A stretch of DNA of 64,000 nucleotides from Eubacteriaceae bacterium ES3 (GCA_030586155.1 CP130741.1:924680-988679), one strand, 5' to 3'; shown: positions 28,814-38,080, numbered from the stretch's first letter. The notes: generated by a model from the sequence alone, not told the origin. Numbers and translations: made by a program.

Positions 28814-30665
28814 AAATATTAAATTTCTAAAGAAAAACAATCTTAAACTTTTTTCAGTTTTGAAAAGTGTGGAAGAGCATGGAAATGTTTTTGAGAAAGT
28901 AGAGGTTGAAGAAGCCAAGTCAAAATTTCCCACAATAAAATATATTGAAGGTGAACAGGTCAGATATATTCATAGTAAATATAATCCTCAGCAGGAAGCG
29001 AAAACTATCATTAACCGGTTTGAAGAAAATAATGAAATTAATGATAATACCTATGTAATATTTTTTGGCTTGGGTTTAGGTTATCATGTTGATGAATTTG
29101 TAAAACGCTACCCTAACACATCGTTTTCAATTTATGAGCCATCGATAGAAATTATGAGTGAGTTTTTTAATAACCGGGAAGAAATAAAAAAATGGACAAA
29201 TCTTGAAATTCTATCTGATGGTGTTTCAGAAAATTCATATCAACAGCTTATTAGACGTGTGATTATTAATTATAGAAAAAATGCCGTTATTATACCGTTG
29301 CCAATTTATGAAGAGATCTTTAGAACAGAATATCAGGAGTTTTTAAATTTCTTTAAACAGGAATTTATGAGAAATAGAGTTTCAATGAATACAGTTTTTG
29401 CATACAAAAAACGTTGGACTTTGAATAGTACAAAAAATCTTGAAAAAATACTCGAAACTCCAAATATAACAATGGATAAATTTGATTTTTTTAAAGGGAA
29501 AACTGCTATTTTAGTCTCAGCTGGTCCTTCCTTAAATTTCGAGATTGAAACACTAAGAAAAATTAAAAATGAAAAAGATGCCGTGATATTTGCTGTTGGA
29601 TCTTCAGTGAATACGTTAGTGGAGAATAATATCTTCCCTGATGCAGTTTGTTCATTTGACCCTAGTGAAAGAAATCAGCTTGTGTATCAAAAAATTAATG
29701 AGAAAAGGATTAAAAATATTCCGATGATTTTTGGCTCGGCTATCGGCTATGAAGTGCTGGATCAATACCTGGGACCAAAATACCATTTTATTACTACGCA
29801 AGACAGATTGGGTCAATTTCTGCTGAAATACCATGATAAAGAATTAGTAAAGGTTTTTAGAGATGCACCAAGTGTAGCCAATCTGACGATAGAATTACTT
29901 TATGTTCTCGGTTTCTCAAAAATAATATTAGTGGGGCAAAATTTAGCCTATTTAGACAATAAAAGTTATGCAGAAGGGATTGAATACCGAAAAGATCCTG
30001 TGGATTTAGAAGACTCCAATTTACTGGAAACAAAGGATGTCGAAGGAAAGACTGTAAAGACTACGCGTGGCCTCTTAGGAATGAAAGAAGTGATGGAGAG
30101 TTATATTAAAGATTTCGATATCGAGGTAATAAATACGACTGTGGGTGGTGCAGCAATTGAAGGAACTAGATTTATTCCCTTAAAAGATCTCGAACTCGAT
30201 AAAAAAGATAAAGGATTAGCTAGTTATTTTCCAGTTATTGAGAAGAAAAGTATATATGATTTAAAATATTTAGATCAACAAATAGATAAACTTCTAAATG
30301 CATATAAAAATTATTTGGAGAATCTGAAAAGTTTAGATAGAGCTATAGAGAAATTACAAAAATTAGTGAAAAATAAAAATCTTAAGGAAGTGGATAAACT
30401 TCAAATAAAATTAGATACTCTTTTCTATAAACTTGATGATAATATTTTTTTCATTCTGGTAGCAAAACCCATGAATTTTACTGAATACTCAATTCTAGCC
30501 AATGAAATTGAGTTAGTGAGAGATAAACCAGGAGCAATTACAAAATTGAGTTTCTTATTGCCCAAAATGAAGCATTTTATTAATATTTTATATGCTGATA
30601 AAGAATTAAATGAAGAAAAGTTACAAATAATTAAAGCAATCCAAGCTAAATTCTCAGATGAATGA
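28803..30665 (+). CDS. Maf-family (DUF115) flagellin glycosyltransferase
   Basis: About 620 aa with the DUF115/MptE-like core. YVIFFGLGLGYHVDEFV lies near residue 84, and GKTAILVSAGPSLNFEIETL and AVGSSVNTLVENNIFPDAVCSFDP lie around residues 230-285. The C-terminal 120 residues are a helical, charged extension. Maf proteins transfer nonulosonic acids (pseudaminic or legionaminic type) to Ser/Thr of flagellin in the cytoplasm. The NeuB-like and NeuA-like genes downstream supply the matching donor. ATG 28797 is an alternative start. Confidence 0.88.
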   Translation: MLAENIKFLKKNNLKLFSVLKSVEEHGNVFEKVEVEEAKSKFPTIKYIEGEQVRYIHSKYNPQQEAKTIINRFEENNEINDNTYVIFFGLGLGYHVDEFVKRYPNTSFSIYEPSIEIMSEFFNNREEIKKWTNLEILSDGVSENSYQQLIRRVIINYRKNAVIIPLPIYEEIFRTEYQEFLNFFKQEFMRNRVSMNTVFAYKKRWTLNSTKNLEKILETPNITMDKFDFFKGKTAILVSAGPSLNFEIETLRKIKNEKDAVIFAVGSSVNTLVENNIFPDAVCSFDPSERNQLVYQKINEKRIKNIPMIFGSAIGYEVLDQYLGPKYHFITTQDRLGQFLLKYHDKELVKVFRDAPSVANLTIELLYVLGFSKIILVGQNLAYLDNKSYAEGIEYRKDPVDLEDSNLLETKDVEGKTVKTTRGLLGMKEVMESYIKDFDIEVINTTVGGAAIEGTRFIPLKDLELDKKDKGLASYFPVIEKKSIYDLKYLDQQIDKLLNAYKNYLENLKSLDRAIEKLQKLVKNKNLKEVDKLQIKLDTLFYKLDDNIFFILVAKPMNFTEYSILANEIELVRDKPGAITKLSFLLPKMKHFINILYADKELNEEKLQIIKAIQAKFSDE

Positions 30666-30782
30666 TAGTAGTTTTGCAATAATATATGTATAAATATTTA
30701 TATGACGTAGACATATGTTAAATAAGGTTAGAATCATTTATCAGTATGGATTTAAGCTAATGAATTGTGAAGGAGTTTTGCT

Positions 30783-31526
30783 ATGAAATTAGACAATTAT
30801 ATCCTGGAAGAACATGAAAATATTGAAAAAGCTCTAAAAAAAATAGATGACAACAGAAAAGGCTTTTTAGTAATTACTGATCAATCCAATAAAGTTCTAG
30901 GAACATTGACTGATGGTGATTTGCGTAGAGCATTTATTAATGGGTTGACTACCGTTGATAAGGTCTGTTCTATTTATAATAAGAATTTTAAAACATTATC
31001 CAATCAGGATGATTTCAGCAAAGCAATCGAACTATTCAAGAAAACGAGAGTTGAGTTTCTGCCGATTATCAACAAGCGCGGGGAACTAATAAATATTATT
31101 ACAAAAAAGAACATGCATGTTCTATTATTGGGAGACATTGAGTTTGATTGGGATTTCTCTTTTTTGGATCTGGATGATCTTTTGCTTGAGCATGAAATTT
31201 ATGATCGACCATGGGGATTCTATAAAACAACTTTTTTAAATTCATATGCTCAGTCTAAAATTTTAAATGTTAAGCCTTTGCATGAATTGAGTTTGCAGGA
31301 ACATCAGAAACGAGAAGAATACTGGGTAGTTATTAGTGGTACTGGAGAAGTGATAATAGGTACCTCCAGGAAAAAAATTGAAGCCGGTAGTTTTATATTT
31401 ATTCCCAAAGGTTGCAAACACAAACTCAAAAATAACTCAGACCAAACGGCTTTAATGGTAGCAGAAGTTCAACTTGGCGAGTATTTCGGCGAGGATGATA
31501 TCATCAGATATGATAATACTTATTAA
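30783..31526 (+). CDS. CBS-domain / cupin fusion protein
   Basis: A 247-aa protein with two N-terminal CBS motifs (about 8-60 and 70-118; VLGTLTDGDLRRAFI is typical) joined to a C-terminal cupin like that of type II mannose-6-phosphate isomerase/GDP-mannose pyrophosphorylase (about 140-245; EEYWVVISGTGEV, FIPKGCKHKLKN). The nucleotidyltransferase seen in related sugar-activation proteins is absent. A GAAGGAGTT ribosome site is present. It probably senses nucleotide or modifies a sugar in the surface-glycan pathway; the substrate is unknown. Confidence 0.8.
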   Translation: MKLDNYILEEHENIEKALKKIDDNRKGFLVITDQSNKVLGTLTDGDLRRAFINGLTTVDKVCSIYNKNFKTLSNQDDFSKAIELFKKTRVEFLPIINKRGELINIITKKNMHVLLLGDIEFDWDFSFLDLDDLLLEHEIYDRPWGFYKTTFLNSYAQSKILNVKPLHELSLQEHQKREEYWVVISGTGEVIIGTSRKKIEAGSFIFIPKGCKHKLKNNSDQTALMVAEVQLGEYFGEDDIIRYDNTY

Positions 31527-31567
31527 TTTATTCTTTGACGCATTTAAGTGAATAGAAAGGGAACAAT

Positions 31568-32440
31568 ATGAGAAATAATAATAAAGTAAGATTAATTGCA
31601 GAAGCAGGTTGTAATCATAAAGGTGAATTGGAGATTGCTAAAGAACTGATTCAGATAGCAGCAATTTATTGTAAAGCTGATGTTATTAAGTTTCAAAAGA
31701 GAAATAATAGAGAACTTTTGTCTGCAGAGCAGTATAATGCTCCCCATCCTAATCCGGTTAATTCATATGGTGACACCTATGGAGCGCATCGTGAATTTCT
31801 AGAATTTGATTTACAAGAGCACATTCAGCTGAAAAAATGGTGCGATGAATACGGAATAGTCTATAGTAGCTCAGTTTGGGATTTGACATCGGCTCAAGAA
31901 ATAGCATCAATTAAGCCGGAGTTGATAAAAATTCCCTCAGCATCGAATAATCATTTTGAAATGCTTGAATGGCTCTGCAAAAACTATCAGGGTGAAATAC
32001 ACTTATCTTTTGGCATGACAACGCAAAAAGAGGAAAAAGAAATTGTTGATTTATTTAGTAAGAATAAAAGAAATAAAGATCTGGTAATTTACGCCTGCAC
32101 ATCCGGCTATCCTGTACCCTTCGAAGACGTCAGTTTATATGAAATTGTCCGCTTGAAAAATGAATATGGAAATCAAGTAAAGGAAATAGGTTTTTCCGGA
32201 CATCACTTAGGTACAGCGATTGATATTGCAGCACTTACATTAGGGGCGACAACAATTGAAAGACATTATACCTTGGATCGTACATGGAAAGGAACAGACC
32301 ATGCAGCTTCATTGGAACCTGAAGAAATCAAAAAACTCAAAAAAGAATTGACGGATACAGAAAAAGCCTTATCTTATAAAAAGAAAGAAATTCTAGACAT
32401 AGAAAAAGTTCAAAGAAAAAAACTGAAATACAGAGCTTAG
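31568..32440 (+). CDS. NeuB-family nonulosonate synthase, lacking the SAF domain
   Basis: A 290-aa TIM-barrel of the N-acetylneuraminate/legionaminate/pseudaminate synthase family. RLIAEAGCNHKGELEIAKEL starts it, IKIPSASNNHFEMLEWL lies near residue 117 and the metal/PEP region EIGFSGHHLGTAID near residue 212. These enzymes condense PEP with an N-acyl hexosamine to make a nine-carbon sugar acid. Typical members have about 340-350 residues and end with an antifreeze-like SAF domain; here the protein stops just where that begins. The reading frame is otherwise intact, so this looks like a short subfamily, not decay. Confidence 0.85.
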   Translation: MRNNNKVRLIAEAGCNHKGELEIAKELIQIAAIYCKADVIKFQKRNNRELLSAEQYNAPHPNPVNSYGDTYGAHREFLEFDLQEHIQLKKWCDEYGIVYSSSVWDLTSAQEIASIKPELIKIPSASNNHFEMLEWLCKNYQGEIHLSFGMTTQKEEKEIVDLFSKNKRNKDLVIYACTSGYPVPFEDVSLYEIVRLKNEYGNQVKEIGFSGHHLGTAIDIAALTLGATTIERHYTLDRTWKGTDHAASLEPEEIKKLKKELTDTEKALSYKKKEILDIEKVQRKKLKYRA

Positions 32441-32441
32441 A

Positions 32442-33635
32442 ATGAGAGAACAAAAAATGATAGATTTAGGCAAAACGATTGCTTTTATTCCGGCAAGAGG
32501 CGGTAGTAAGTCGATCCCTTTTAAAAACATAAAAAAGATTAATGGACGACCATTGATCTATTGGGTAATAGATGCAGCAATTAATATTGAAGAAATTGAT
32601 CGTGTGGTTATTTCAACAGATGATCAAGAAATTAAGCAGGTTGTCAGTGAATATAACCATTCAAAAGTTCTGGTCGTCGGACGTTCGGAAAAGGTTTCAA
32701 CTGATACGGCCAGTACAGAATCTGTGATGATTGAATTTGCTGAAGAATATGAGTTTGAAAATATAATATTAATTCAGGCGACATCGCCATTGTTAGCCGA
32801 AAATGAATTGAGACAAGGAATACAAGTATTTTCAGAAGAGAAATATGATAGTGTTCTCTCAGTCGTTAAACAGAAGCGCTTTTTTTGGGAAAAAAATGAA
32901 AATAGTTTTGCCAATCCTCTTAATTATGATCCTGTTTCAAGACCGCGACGTCAGGAATTTGATGGCTTTTATGTGGAGAATGGAGCCTTCTATATCACTT
33001 CGAAAGAATTGTTAATCGAATCCAAATCCAGGCTTTCTGGAAATATCGCAATGGTGGAAATGTCTGAAGACTCATATTTTGAAATTGATGAAATAAGTGA
33101 TTGGATTATAGTTGAAAACTTACTTAAAGCAAGAACTTCAGAATCTGATAATTTTTTAGAAAAGTTAAAAAATATTAGGTGCGTTATCACCGATTGTGAT
33201 GGCGTTTTGACCGATGGTGGTATGTACTATTCTGAAAATGGTGATGAGTTAAAAAAATTCAATACTCGCGACGGAATGGGCTTTCAGTTGTTGTGTGAAA
33301 AGGGATATTACACTGGGATGATTACAGGTGAGAATTCATCATCAGCATATAAAAGAGCAAAAAAACTGAAGATGGATTTAATCTATACAGGTATTAAAAA
33401 TAAACTTGCTGTCCTAAATGAAATATGTGATAAATTAGCCTTAACTTTCGATGAAATAGCCTATATTGGTGATGATCTTAATGACTTGGAAGTAATCAAA
33501 AAAGTGGGATTCAGCTGCGCGGTTAGAGATGCAAATGAAGAGGTAAGAAGCCATGCTGATTATATTACTAATGTAAATGGCGGAAGCGGAGCGGTTCGTG
33601 AATTCATTGATATTATATTAAATAATCAGGAATAA
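32442..33635 (+). CDS. CMP-nonulosonate cytidylyltransferase fused to a KdsC-like phosphatase
   Basis: A 397-aa fusion. Residues about 10-230 are a NeuA-type CMP-sugar synthase (AFIPARGGSKSIPFKNIKKI; QATSPLL). Residues about 245-395 are a HAD phosphatase of the KdsC type (VITDCDGVLTDGGMYY; GDDLNDLEVIKKVG). The first half would activate the NeuB product with CTP; the second would remove the phosphate of a nonulosonate-9-phosphate intermediate. The gene starts 1 bp after the upstream stop. ATG 32457 is a possible alternative start. Confidence 0.87.
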   Translation: MREQKMIDLGKTIAFIPARGGSKSIPFKNIKKINGRPLIYWVIDAAINIEEIDRVVISTDDQEIKQVVSEYNHSKVLVVGRSEKVSTDTASTESVMIEFAEEYEFENIILIQATSPLLAENELRQGIQVFSEEKYDSVLSVVKQKRFFWEKNENSFANPLNYDPVSRPRRQEFDGFYVENGAFYITSKELLIESKSRLSGNIAMVEMSEDSYFEIDEISDWIIVENLLKARTSESDNFLEKLKNIRCVITDCDGVLTDGGMYYSENGDELKKFNTRDGMGFQLLCEKGYYTGMITGENSSSAYKRAKKLKMDLIYTGIKNKLAVLNEICDKLALTFDEIAYIGDDLNDLEVIKKVGFSCAVRDANEEVRSHADYITNVNGGSGAVREFIDIILNNQE

Positions 33636-33668
33636 TTGAGATTCAGTAGTTTATAAGAGGTAATTAAT

Positions 33669-34592
33669 ATGGGTTTTAAATGTATATATTGTAATGGAGT
33701 TGAGTTTGAGCCCATTGCACAAGAATTAAGAGATTCAAAAAGCTATAAAGTAGTAAAATGTTGTAATTGCGGAATCGTCCAGTTGGACAAAATTCCTGAT
33801 GTATCGGAAGATCAGGAGTATTATGATAAAGATAAACAGATGAAAAGTATTATCCCGGATTTTTCAATTGAAAAACTAAGAGAAAATGCAATTCCTGATT
33901 TGGAACGGCGCTATAATTATATTTTAGAAATCGAAAAAAAAATGCATAAGATCGAGACAATTCTTGAGATTGGTTGTGGATACGGCTTTTTTGTTGATTA
34001 TTTAAGCAAAAGGGATTATGACATAGAAGGAATTGAAATTAGTGCTGAGCGCAGGGAGATTGCTAATTCAATTTGTAAAAATAAGATAAGAGATACGAAT
34101 CTTTTAATCAATACTACTGAAGATTCTGTACAAGAAATTTCTGAAAAAATGTACGACTTAATTTGCATGTTTCAGGTGTTGGAACATATTTCTGAGCCGA
34201 ACCAGTTTTTGGAAAAAATTAAGAATAGGTATATGAAAGAAAGCAGTTTATTGCTGATAGAAGTGCCAAATCTAAGTGATAATATGCTTCGAGTATCGAA
34301 AGAGTATAATGACTTTTATTGGCAAAGAGCACATCTTGTCTATTATGACGTAAATACGCTTAAAATGGTACTTAAAAATGCCGGGTACGTAATAGTTGAT
34401 GCGTTTACTAACCAGAGGTACAGTATTGAAAATGCATTTAACTGGATGATTGAGGGCACTCCTCAATTTGACAAACCCTCATTTGAATTAGAAGGGCCGC
34501 TAAATTGGTTGGAAAATTATTATAAAAAGACTCTAAAAGAAAATTTAAGTGCTGATACACTTGTAATAATTGCCAGAAAATCTGACGTGTAA
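33669..34592 (+). CDS. SAM-dependent methyltransferase with N-terminal Cys motif
   Basis: A 307-aa protein. A putative zinc-binding pair lies at the N-terminus (C-x2-C at residues 5-8 and C-x2-C at 37-40, approximately). A class I methyltransferase fold follows (TILEIGCGYGFFVDYL, about 97-112, and a later DLICMFQVLEHISEP). This layout resembles sugar C- or N-methyltransferases found in surface-glycan loci. RGG-like purine SD (AAGAGG) precedes the ATG. It probably modifies the flagellin glycan; the target atom is unknown. Confidence 0.8.
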   Translation: MGFKCIYCNGVEFEPIAQELRDSKSYKVVKCCNCGIVQLDKIPDVSEDQEYYDKDKQMKSIIPDFSIEKLRENAIPDLERRYNYILEIEKKMHKIETILEIGCGYGFFVDYLSKRDYDIEGIEISAERREIANSICKNKIRDTNLLINTTEDSVQEISEKMYDLICMFQVLEHISEPNQFLEKIKNRYMKESSLLLIEVPNLSDNMLRVSKEYNDFYWQRAHLVYYDVNTLKMVLKNAGYVIVDAFTNQRYSIENAFNWMIEGTPQFDKPSFELEGPLNWLENYYKKTLKENLSADTLVIIARKSDV

Positions 34593-34644
34593 TTGTTATT
34601 TAAATATTTTATTTAAATTATATAACAGAAAGTGAAGGGGAGTT

Positions 34645-35307
34645 TTGATTAAATTACCAGAGTATGAAAAACGATTTGAGTATGAAAATAATTTTATATT
34701 ATCTTGTGATAATAGCAGAATTGGAAAGATGCTTGCTCATTATGAGCTTTTTAAATTAACCCAGGAATTGCCCGGAGCAATCATTGAATGTGGTGTTTTT
34801 AAAGGAGCAAGTTTAATACGATTTGCAAGTTTCCGGGATTTATTCGAGTGCAATGATTCCAGAAAAATTATTGGTTTTGATATCTTTGGTAAGTTTCCTG
34901 AGACGAATTTCAAAGATGACGAAGCATTTCGAGATAATTTTATTCTAGCTGCAGGTGAAGAATCAATATCAGAAAATCAATTATTTGAAGTCTTGAATAA
35001 AAAAGGAGTGGATCAGAATATTGAATTAATAAAGGGCGATATTACTGAAACAATTCCTGAATATATTAAAAACAATCCTTATTTAAAAATATCATTAGTT
35101 AATTTGGACACTGATATATATGAGCCGGCAGTCACTGTTTTGGAAAATTTATGGCCAAGAATTGTAAAAGGTGGGATATTGGTGCTGGACGATTACGGAG
35201 TTTTTCCAGGTGAAACAAAAGCTGTAGATGAATTCTTTAAAGAGAAAAATGTAAAAATAAGAAAATTTAAATTTTCTTTAACACCAAGTTATATTGTAAA
35301 AGAATAA
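34645..35307 (+). CDS. TylF/macrocin-type O-methyltransferase family protein
   Basis: A 220-aa protein with a TTG start behind AAGGGGAG. The TylF-like features are PGAIIECGVFKGASLIRFA (about 37-56), IGFDIFGKFPET, and LVLDDYGVFPGETKAVDEFF near the C-terminus. Members methylate sugar hydroxyls in antibiotics and surface glycans using SAM and a metal. It is located within the glycosylation island, so methylation of a flagellin-linked sugar is the natural guess. Confidence 0.83.
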   Translation: MIKLPEYEKRFEYENNFILSCDNSRIGKMLAHYELFKLTQELPGAIIECGVFKGASLIRFASFRDLFECNDSRKIIGFDIFGKFPETNFKDDEAFRDNFILAAGEESISENQLFEVLNKKGVDQNIELIKGDITETIPEYIKNNPYLKISLVNLDTDIYEPAVTVLENLWPRIVKGGILVLDDYGVFPGETKAVDEFFKEKNVKIRKFKFSLTPSYIVKE

Positions 35308-35340
35308 CTGAGAAATGTAGGATAATGAAAGGGGGTTACC

Positions 35341-36741
35341 ATGAAAGTATTATTGATTTCATATGATAATGATAATAGCATAGCATATTTCCCTTTGGGA
35401 CTTGGCTATTTGGCAGCTGCAATCAGAGATGCAGGACATGCGGTTGAGATATATCAACAGGATGTCTATCACTATCCACCAGAGCATTTAACCGACTATA
35501 TAAATAACAATATTTTTGATATTGTTGGTTTAGGTGCATGCGGTGGCTATTTTCAGTATGATATGATAAAGAGAAATCTTGAAGCAATAAATAAAGTTAA
35601 AAATAAGCCAACGATTATTTTAGGTGGTCATTTACCATCACCGGAACCTGAGTTTTTCTTAAGACGATTTAATGCTGATTTTGTTGTTTTAGGCGAAGGT
35701 GAAGAAACTACTGTTGAACTTTTGAATAAACTAAAAGATGAAAATATAGATTTCGCAACGATAAAAGGGATTGCTTATGTTGATAAAAAAGGCCAATTTA
35801 TACAAACGGAAAGACGAGAACCAATAAAAAATATCGATCAAATAGGTATACCGGCATATGATTTATTTGAGATGGAACAATATGTTTTGTACCCAGCTCC
35901 TAACAAAGCAAGAAAAGATCGATCAATGGTGATGTTAAGTGGGCGCGGTTGCCCTTTTAAGTGCAATTTCTGTTATCGTATGGATCAGGGATTTCGACCA
36001 AGATCAGCTAGTTCAATCATTGTAGAAATAAAGTTTTTAGTTGAGAAGTTTCATGTCTCTTATATTATTTTCTGGGATGAGTTATTAATGTCATCAATTC
36101 CCAGAATCTATGAATTCTGCGAAGCGTTATTAAAAGAGGGTATCAAGATAAAATGGTATTGTAACGGGCGACTCAACTTTGCTTCTAAAGACAAAAAAAT
36201 GCTTGTACTGATGAAAGAAGCGGGGTGTGTTTTTATTAACTATGGAATTGAGTCTATGGATGACAAATGCCTTAAGTTAATGCATAAGAACTTGACAACC
36301 GAGATGATCATAAAAGGAATAGAAAATACAATTGAAGCAGGTATCAGCCCTGGATTAAACATTATTTTTGGTAATTTAGGTGAGAATCGAAGTGTAATCG
36401 AAAAAGATGTTGAATTCTTACTAAAATATGATGATCATGCTCAATTACGAACAATTAGACCAGTTACGCCATACCCTGGGACAGATTTATATAATTTGGC
36501 AATAGAAAAGGGATTAATCAAAAACATTGAGGATTTTTACGAAGTTAAGCATCGGAACTCAGATCTGCTTACATGTAATTTCACTGATATGACGGATGAA
36601 GAGTTTTACGAATGTCTATATTGGGCAAATTCGGTTTTACTGGAAAATTATATAGATAATCTAAGGGAAAGAAATAGGCAAATTTTAGAAGATTTATATC
36701 ATAAAAAGAATACAGATTTTAGAGGCTTTAGGATGGTATAG
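35341..36741 (+). CDS. B12-binding radical SAM enzyme
   Basis: A 466-aa protein with an N-terminal cobalamin-binding-like domain (about 1-140; FPLGLGYLAAAIRDAGHAVEI, GGHLPSPEPE). The radical SAM domain holds the [4Fe-4S] motif C204-x3-C208-x2-C211 (GRGCPFKCNFCYRMD). Family members carry out methylation at unreactive carbons or other radical steps. AAAGGGGG precedes the ATG. It is the last gene before the second flagellin. It may build an unusual methylated residue on the glycan, or modify the flagellin peptide; the substrate cannot be read from sequence. Confidence 0.85.
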   Translation: MKVLLISYDNDNSIAYFPLGLGYLAAAIRDAGHAVEIYQQDVYHYPPEHLTDYINNNIFDIVGLGACGGYFQYDMIKRNLEAINKVKNKPTIILGGHLPSPEPEFFLRRFNADFVVLGEGEETTVELLNKLKDENIDFATIKGIAYVDKKGQFIQTERREPIKNIDQIGIPAYDLFEMEQYVLYPAPNKARKDRSMVMLSGRGCPFKCNFCYRMDQGFRPRSASSIIVEIKFLVEKFHVSYIIFWDELLMSSIPRIYEFCEALLKEGIKIKWYCNGRLNFASKDKKMLVLMKEAGCVFINYGIESMDDKCLKLMHKNLTTEMIIKGIENTIEAGISPGLNIIFGNLGENRSVIEKDVEFLLKYDDHAQLRTIRPVTPYPGTDLYNLAIEKGLIKNIEDFYEVKHRNSDLLTCNFTDMTDEEFYECLYWANSVLLENYIDNLRERNRQILEDLYHKKNTDFRGFRMV

Positions 36742-36825
36742 CTTTTATTTTAGTTTTCAATGACTGACATAGTAGCCAGGATTTTTTCAATAGTTAAAAA
36801 AACTTGCCACACTTGTTGTCACATA

Positions 36826-36870
36826 TTGTAGGTGGTTATTTTTTCTGCTATAATCTGCTAAGATTATAGC
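36826..36870 (+). promoter_or_regulatory. Sigma-A type promoter with overlapping palindrome, second flagellin
   Basis: TTGTAG (36826-36831), 17-bp spacer, TATAAT (36849-36854). A perfect 10-bp inverted repeat, GCTATAATCT (36847-36856) and AGATTATAGC (36861-36870), overlaps the -10 box and expected start site. It may act as an operator or form an RNA hairpin just before the AGGAGG (36881-36886). No sigma-28 box is visible here. Confidence 0.65.
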
Positions 36871-36894
36871 ATTTTACTTCAGGAGGATTTGTCA

Positions 36895-38023
36895 GTGAGA
36901 TTGAATTCATTGGTGGGGGAAACTACCTATAGAAAACTAAAATTAAACACCATTGCTCAGTCTGACTCGCTGGCAAAATTGTCAAGTGGACTCAGAATAA
37001 ACAGCGCTAAAGATAATGCGGCTGGGTTGGCGATCAGTGAAAAGATGAGTTCTCAAATCAGGGGACTTAATCAGGCTAGTCGGAATGCTCAGGACGGGAT
37101 ATCGTTAGTGCAAACCGCTGAAGGTGGGTTATCGGTCATTAATGAACCATATCTACAAAGGTTAAGAGAATTAGTAATTCAATCATCGAATGATACGCTT
37201 AATGATTCTGATAGAGAAATGATTCAGATTGAAGTAGAGGAAATCATTAAAGCCATTGATGGAGTAGCCAATGATACAGCCCCGTTCATTGTTGATGGCA
37301 ACACAATCACCGTTGAAGAATCATTTTCAGGTGCAGGTTTGCCCGAAGAGTTCACAGTATATAATGACGAAGGATTAGCTATACAGGCTAATGGGGTGAT
37401 TTCAGGAGCGGGTATTGTACTACAACCAGATGAGCTAAGGATTGGCCAATACTCTGATATCGGGGGGAGCGTATACATGGACAGATACTGGTCAAGTTGT
37501 TGGAGATAGTGGTTATGCGGTGATGTGGAATGAACGCAATCTGGTTTCTGGTTCTACAATTGACCTGAATACATTCTATGGAATTTCAGAGCCTTCAACA
37601 TTACCATCTTTGTCTAGAATATATGATATAATACTTCAAACAGGTGCTAATTCAGGCAATGAGTTTAAAGTTGAATTGTCTGATGTGCGAACGTTGAAAT
37701 TAGGGGTAAGCGACTTGAACCTATCTACAAGAATGGCTGCAAACGGTGCAATTGACACCATAGATAAGGCAATTGGCATTGTATTGAAAGAAAGATCAAA
37801 GTATGGCGCTTATCAGAATGGTCTTGAACATATAATCAACAATGTAGATAATACATCCGAAAACCTCCGGGCTTCAGAAAGTCGTATTGCTGATGTTGAT
37901 ATGGCTAAGGAGATGATGACGCTTACAAAGGCGAATATCCTTGTACAGGCTTCGTCCTCAATGCTGGCGCAGAGTAATAATATCAATACGGAAATGGTAC
38001 AGGGGTTAATTCAATCGTTTTAA
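36895..38023 (+). pseudogene. Second flagellin, frame broken at a G6 run (possible phase variation)
   Basis: The first part reads from GTG 36895 (AGGAGG 8 bp upstream) as a flagellin N-terminus: KLSSGLRINSAKDNAAGLAI, then SRNAQDGISLVQTAEGG. It would stop at 37509. The C-terminal part continues one frame over to 38023 and ends with MMTLTKANILVQASSSMLAQ. The break coincides with six G at 37462-37467; five G would restore one protein of about 375 aa. The remaining sequence shows no other stop or decay. It is either a slipped-strand ON/OFF switch, a young mutation or a sequencing error. It differs strongly from the main flagellin. Confidence 0.8.
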
Positions 38024-38080
38024 AGATAGATTGTTTAGCTAGGGTACCGATCACCAATATATAACCATAAAGATAATAAT

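Noticed and set aside
31568-32440. NeuB-like gene as a truncated pseudogene
   Set aside because: The frame ends cleanly 1 bp before the next gene, the catalytic core is intact, and no SAF-coding remnant follows in any frame I could see.
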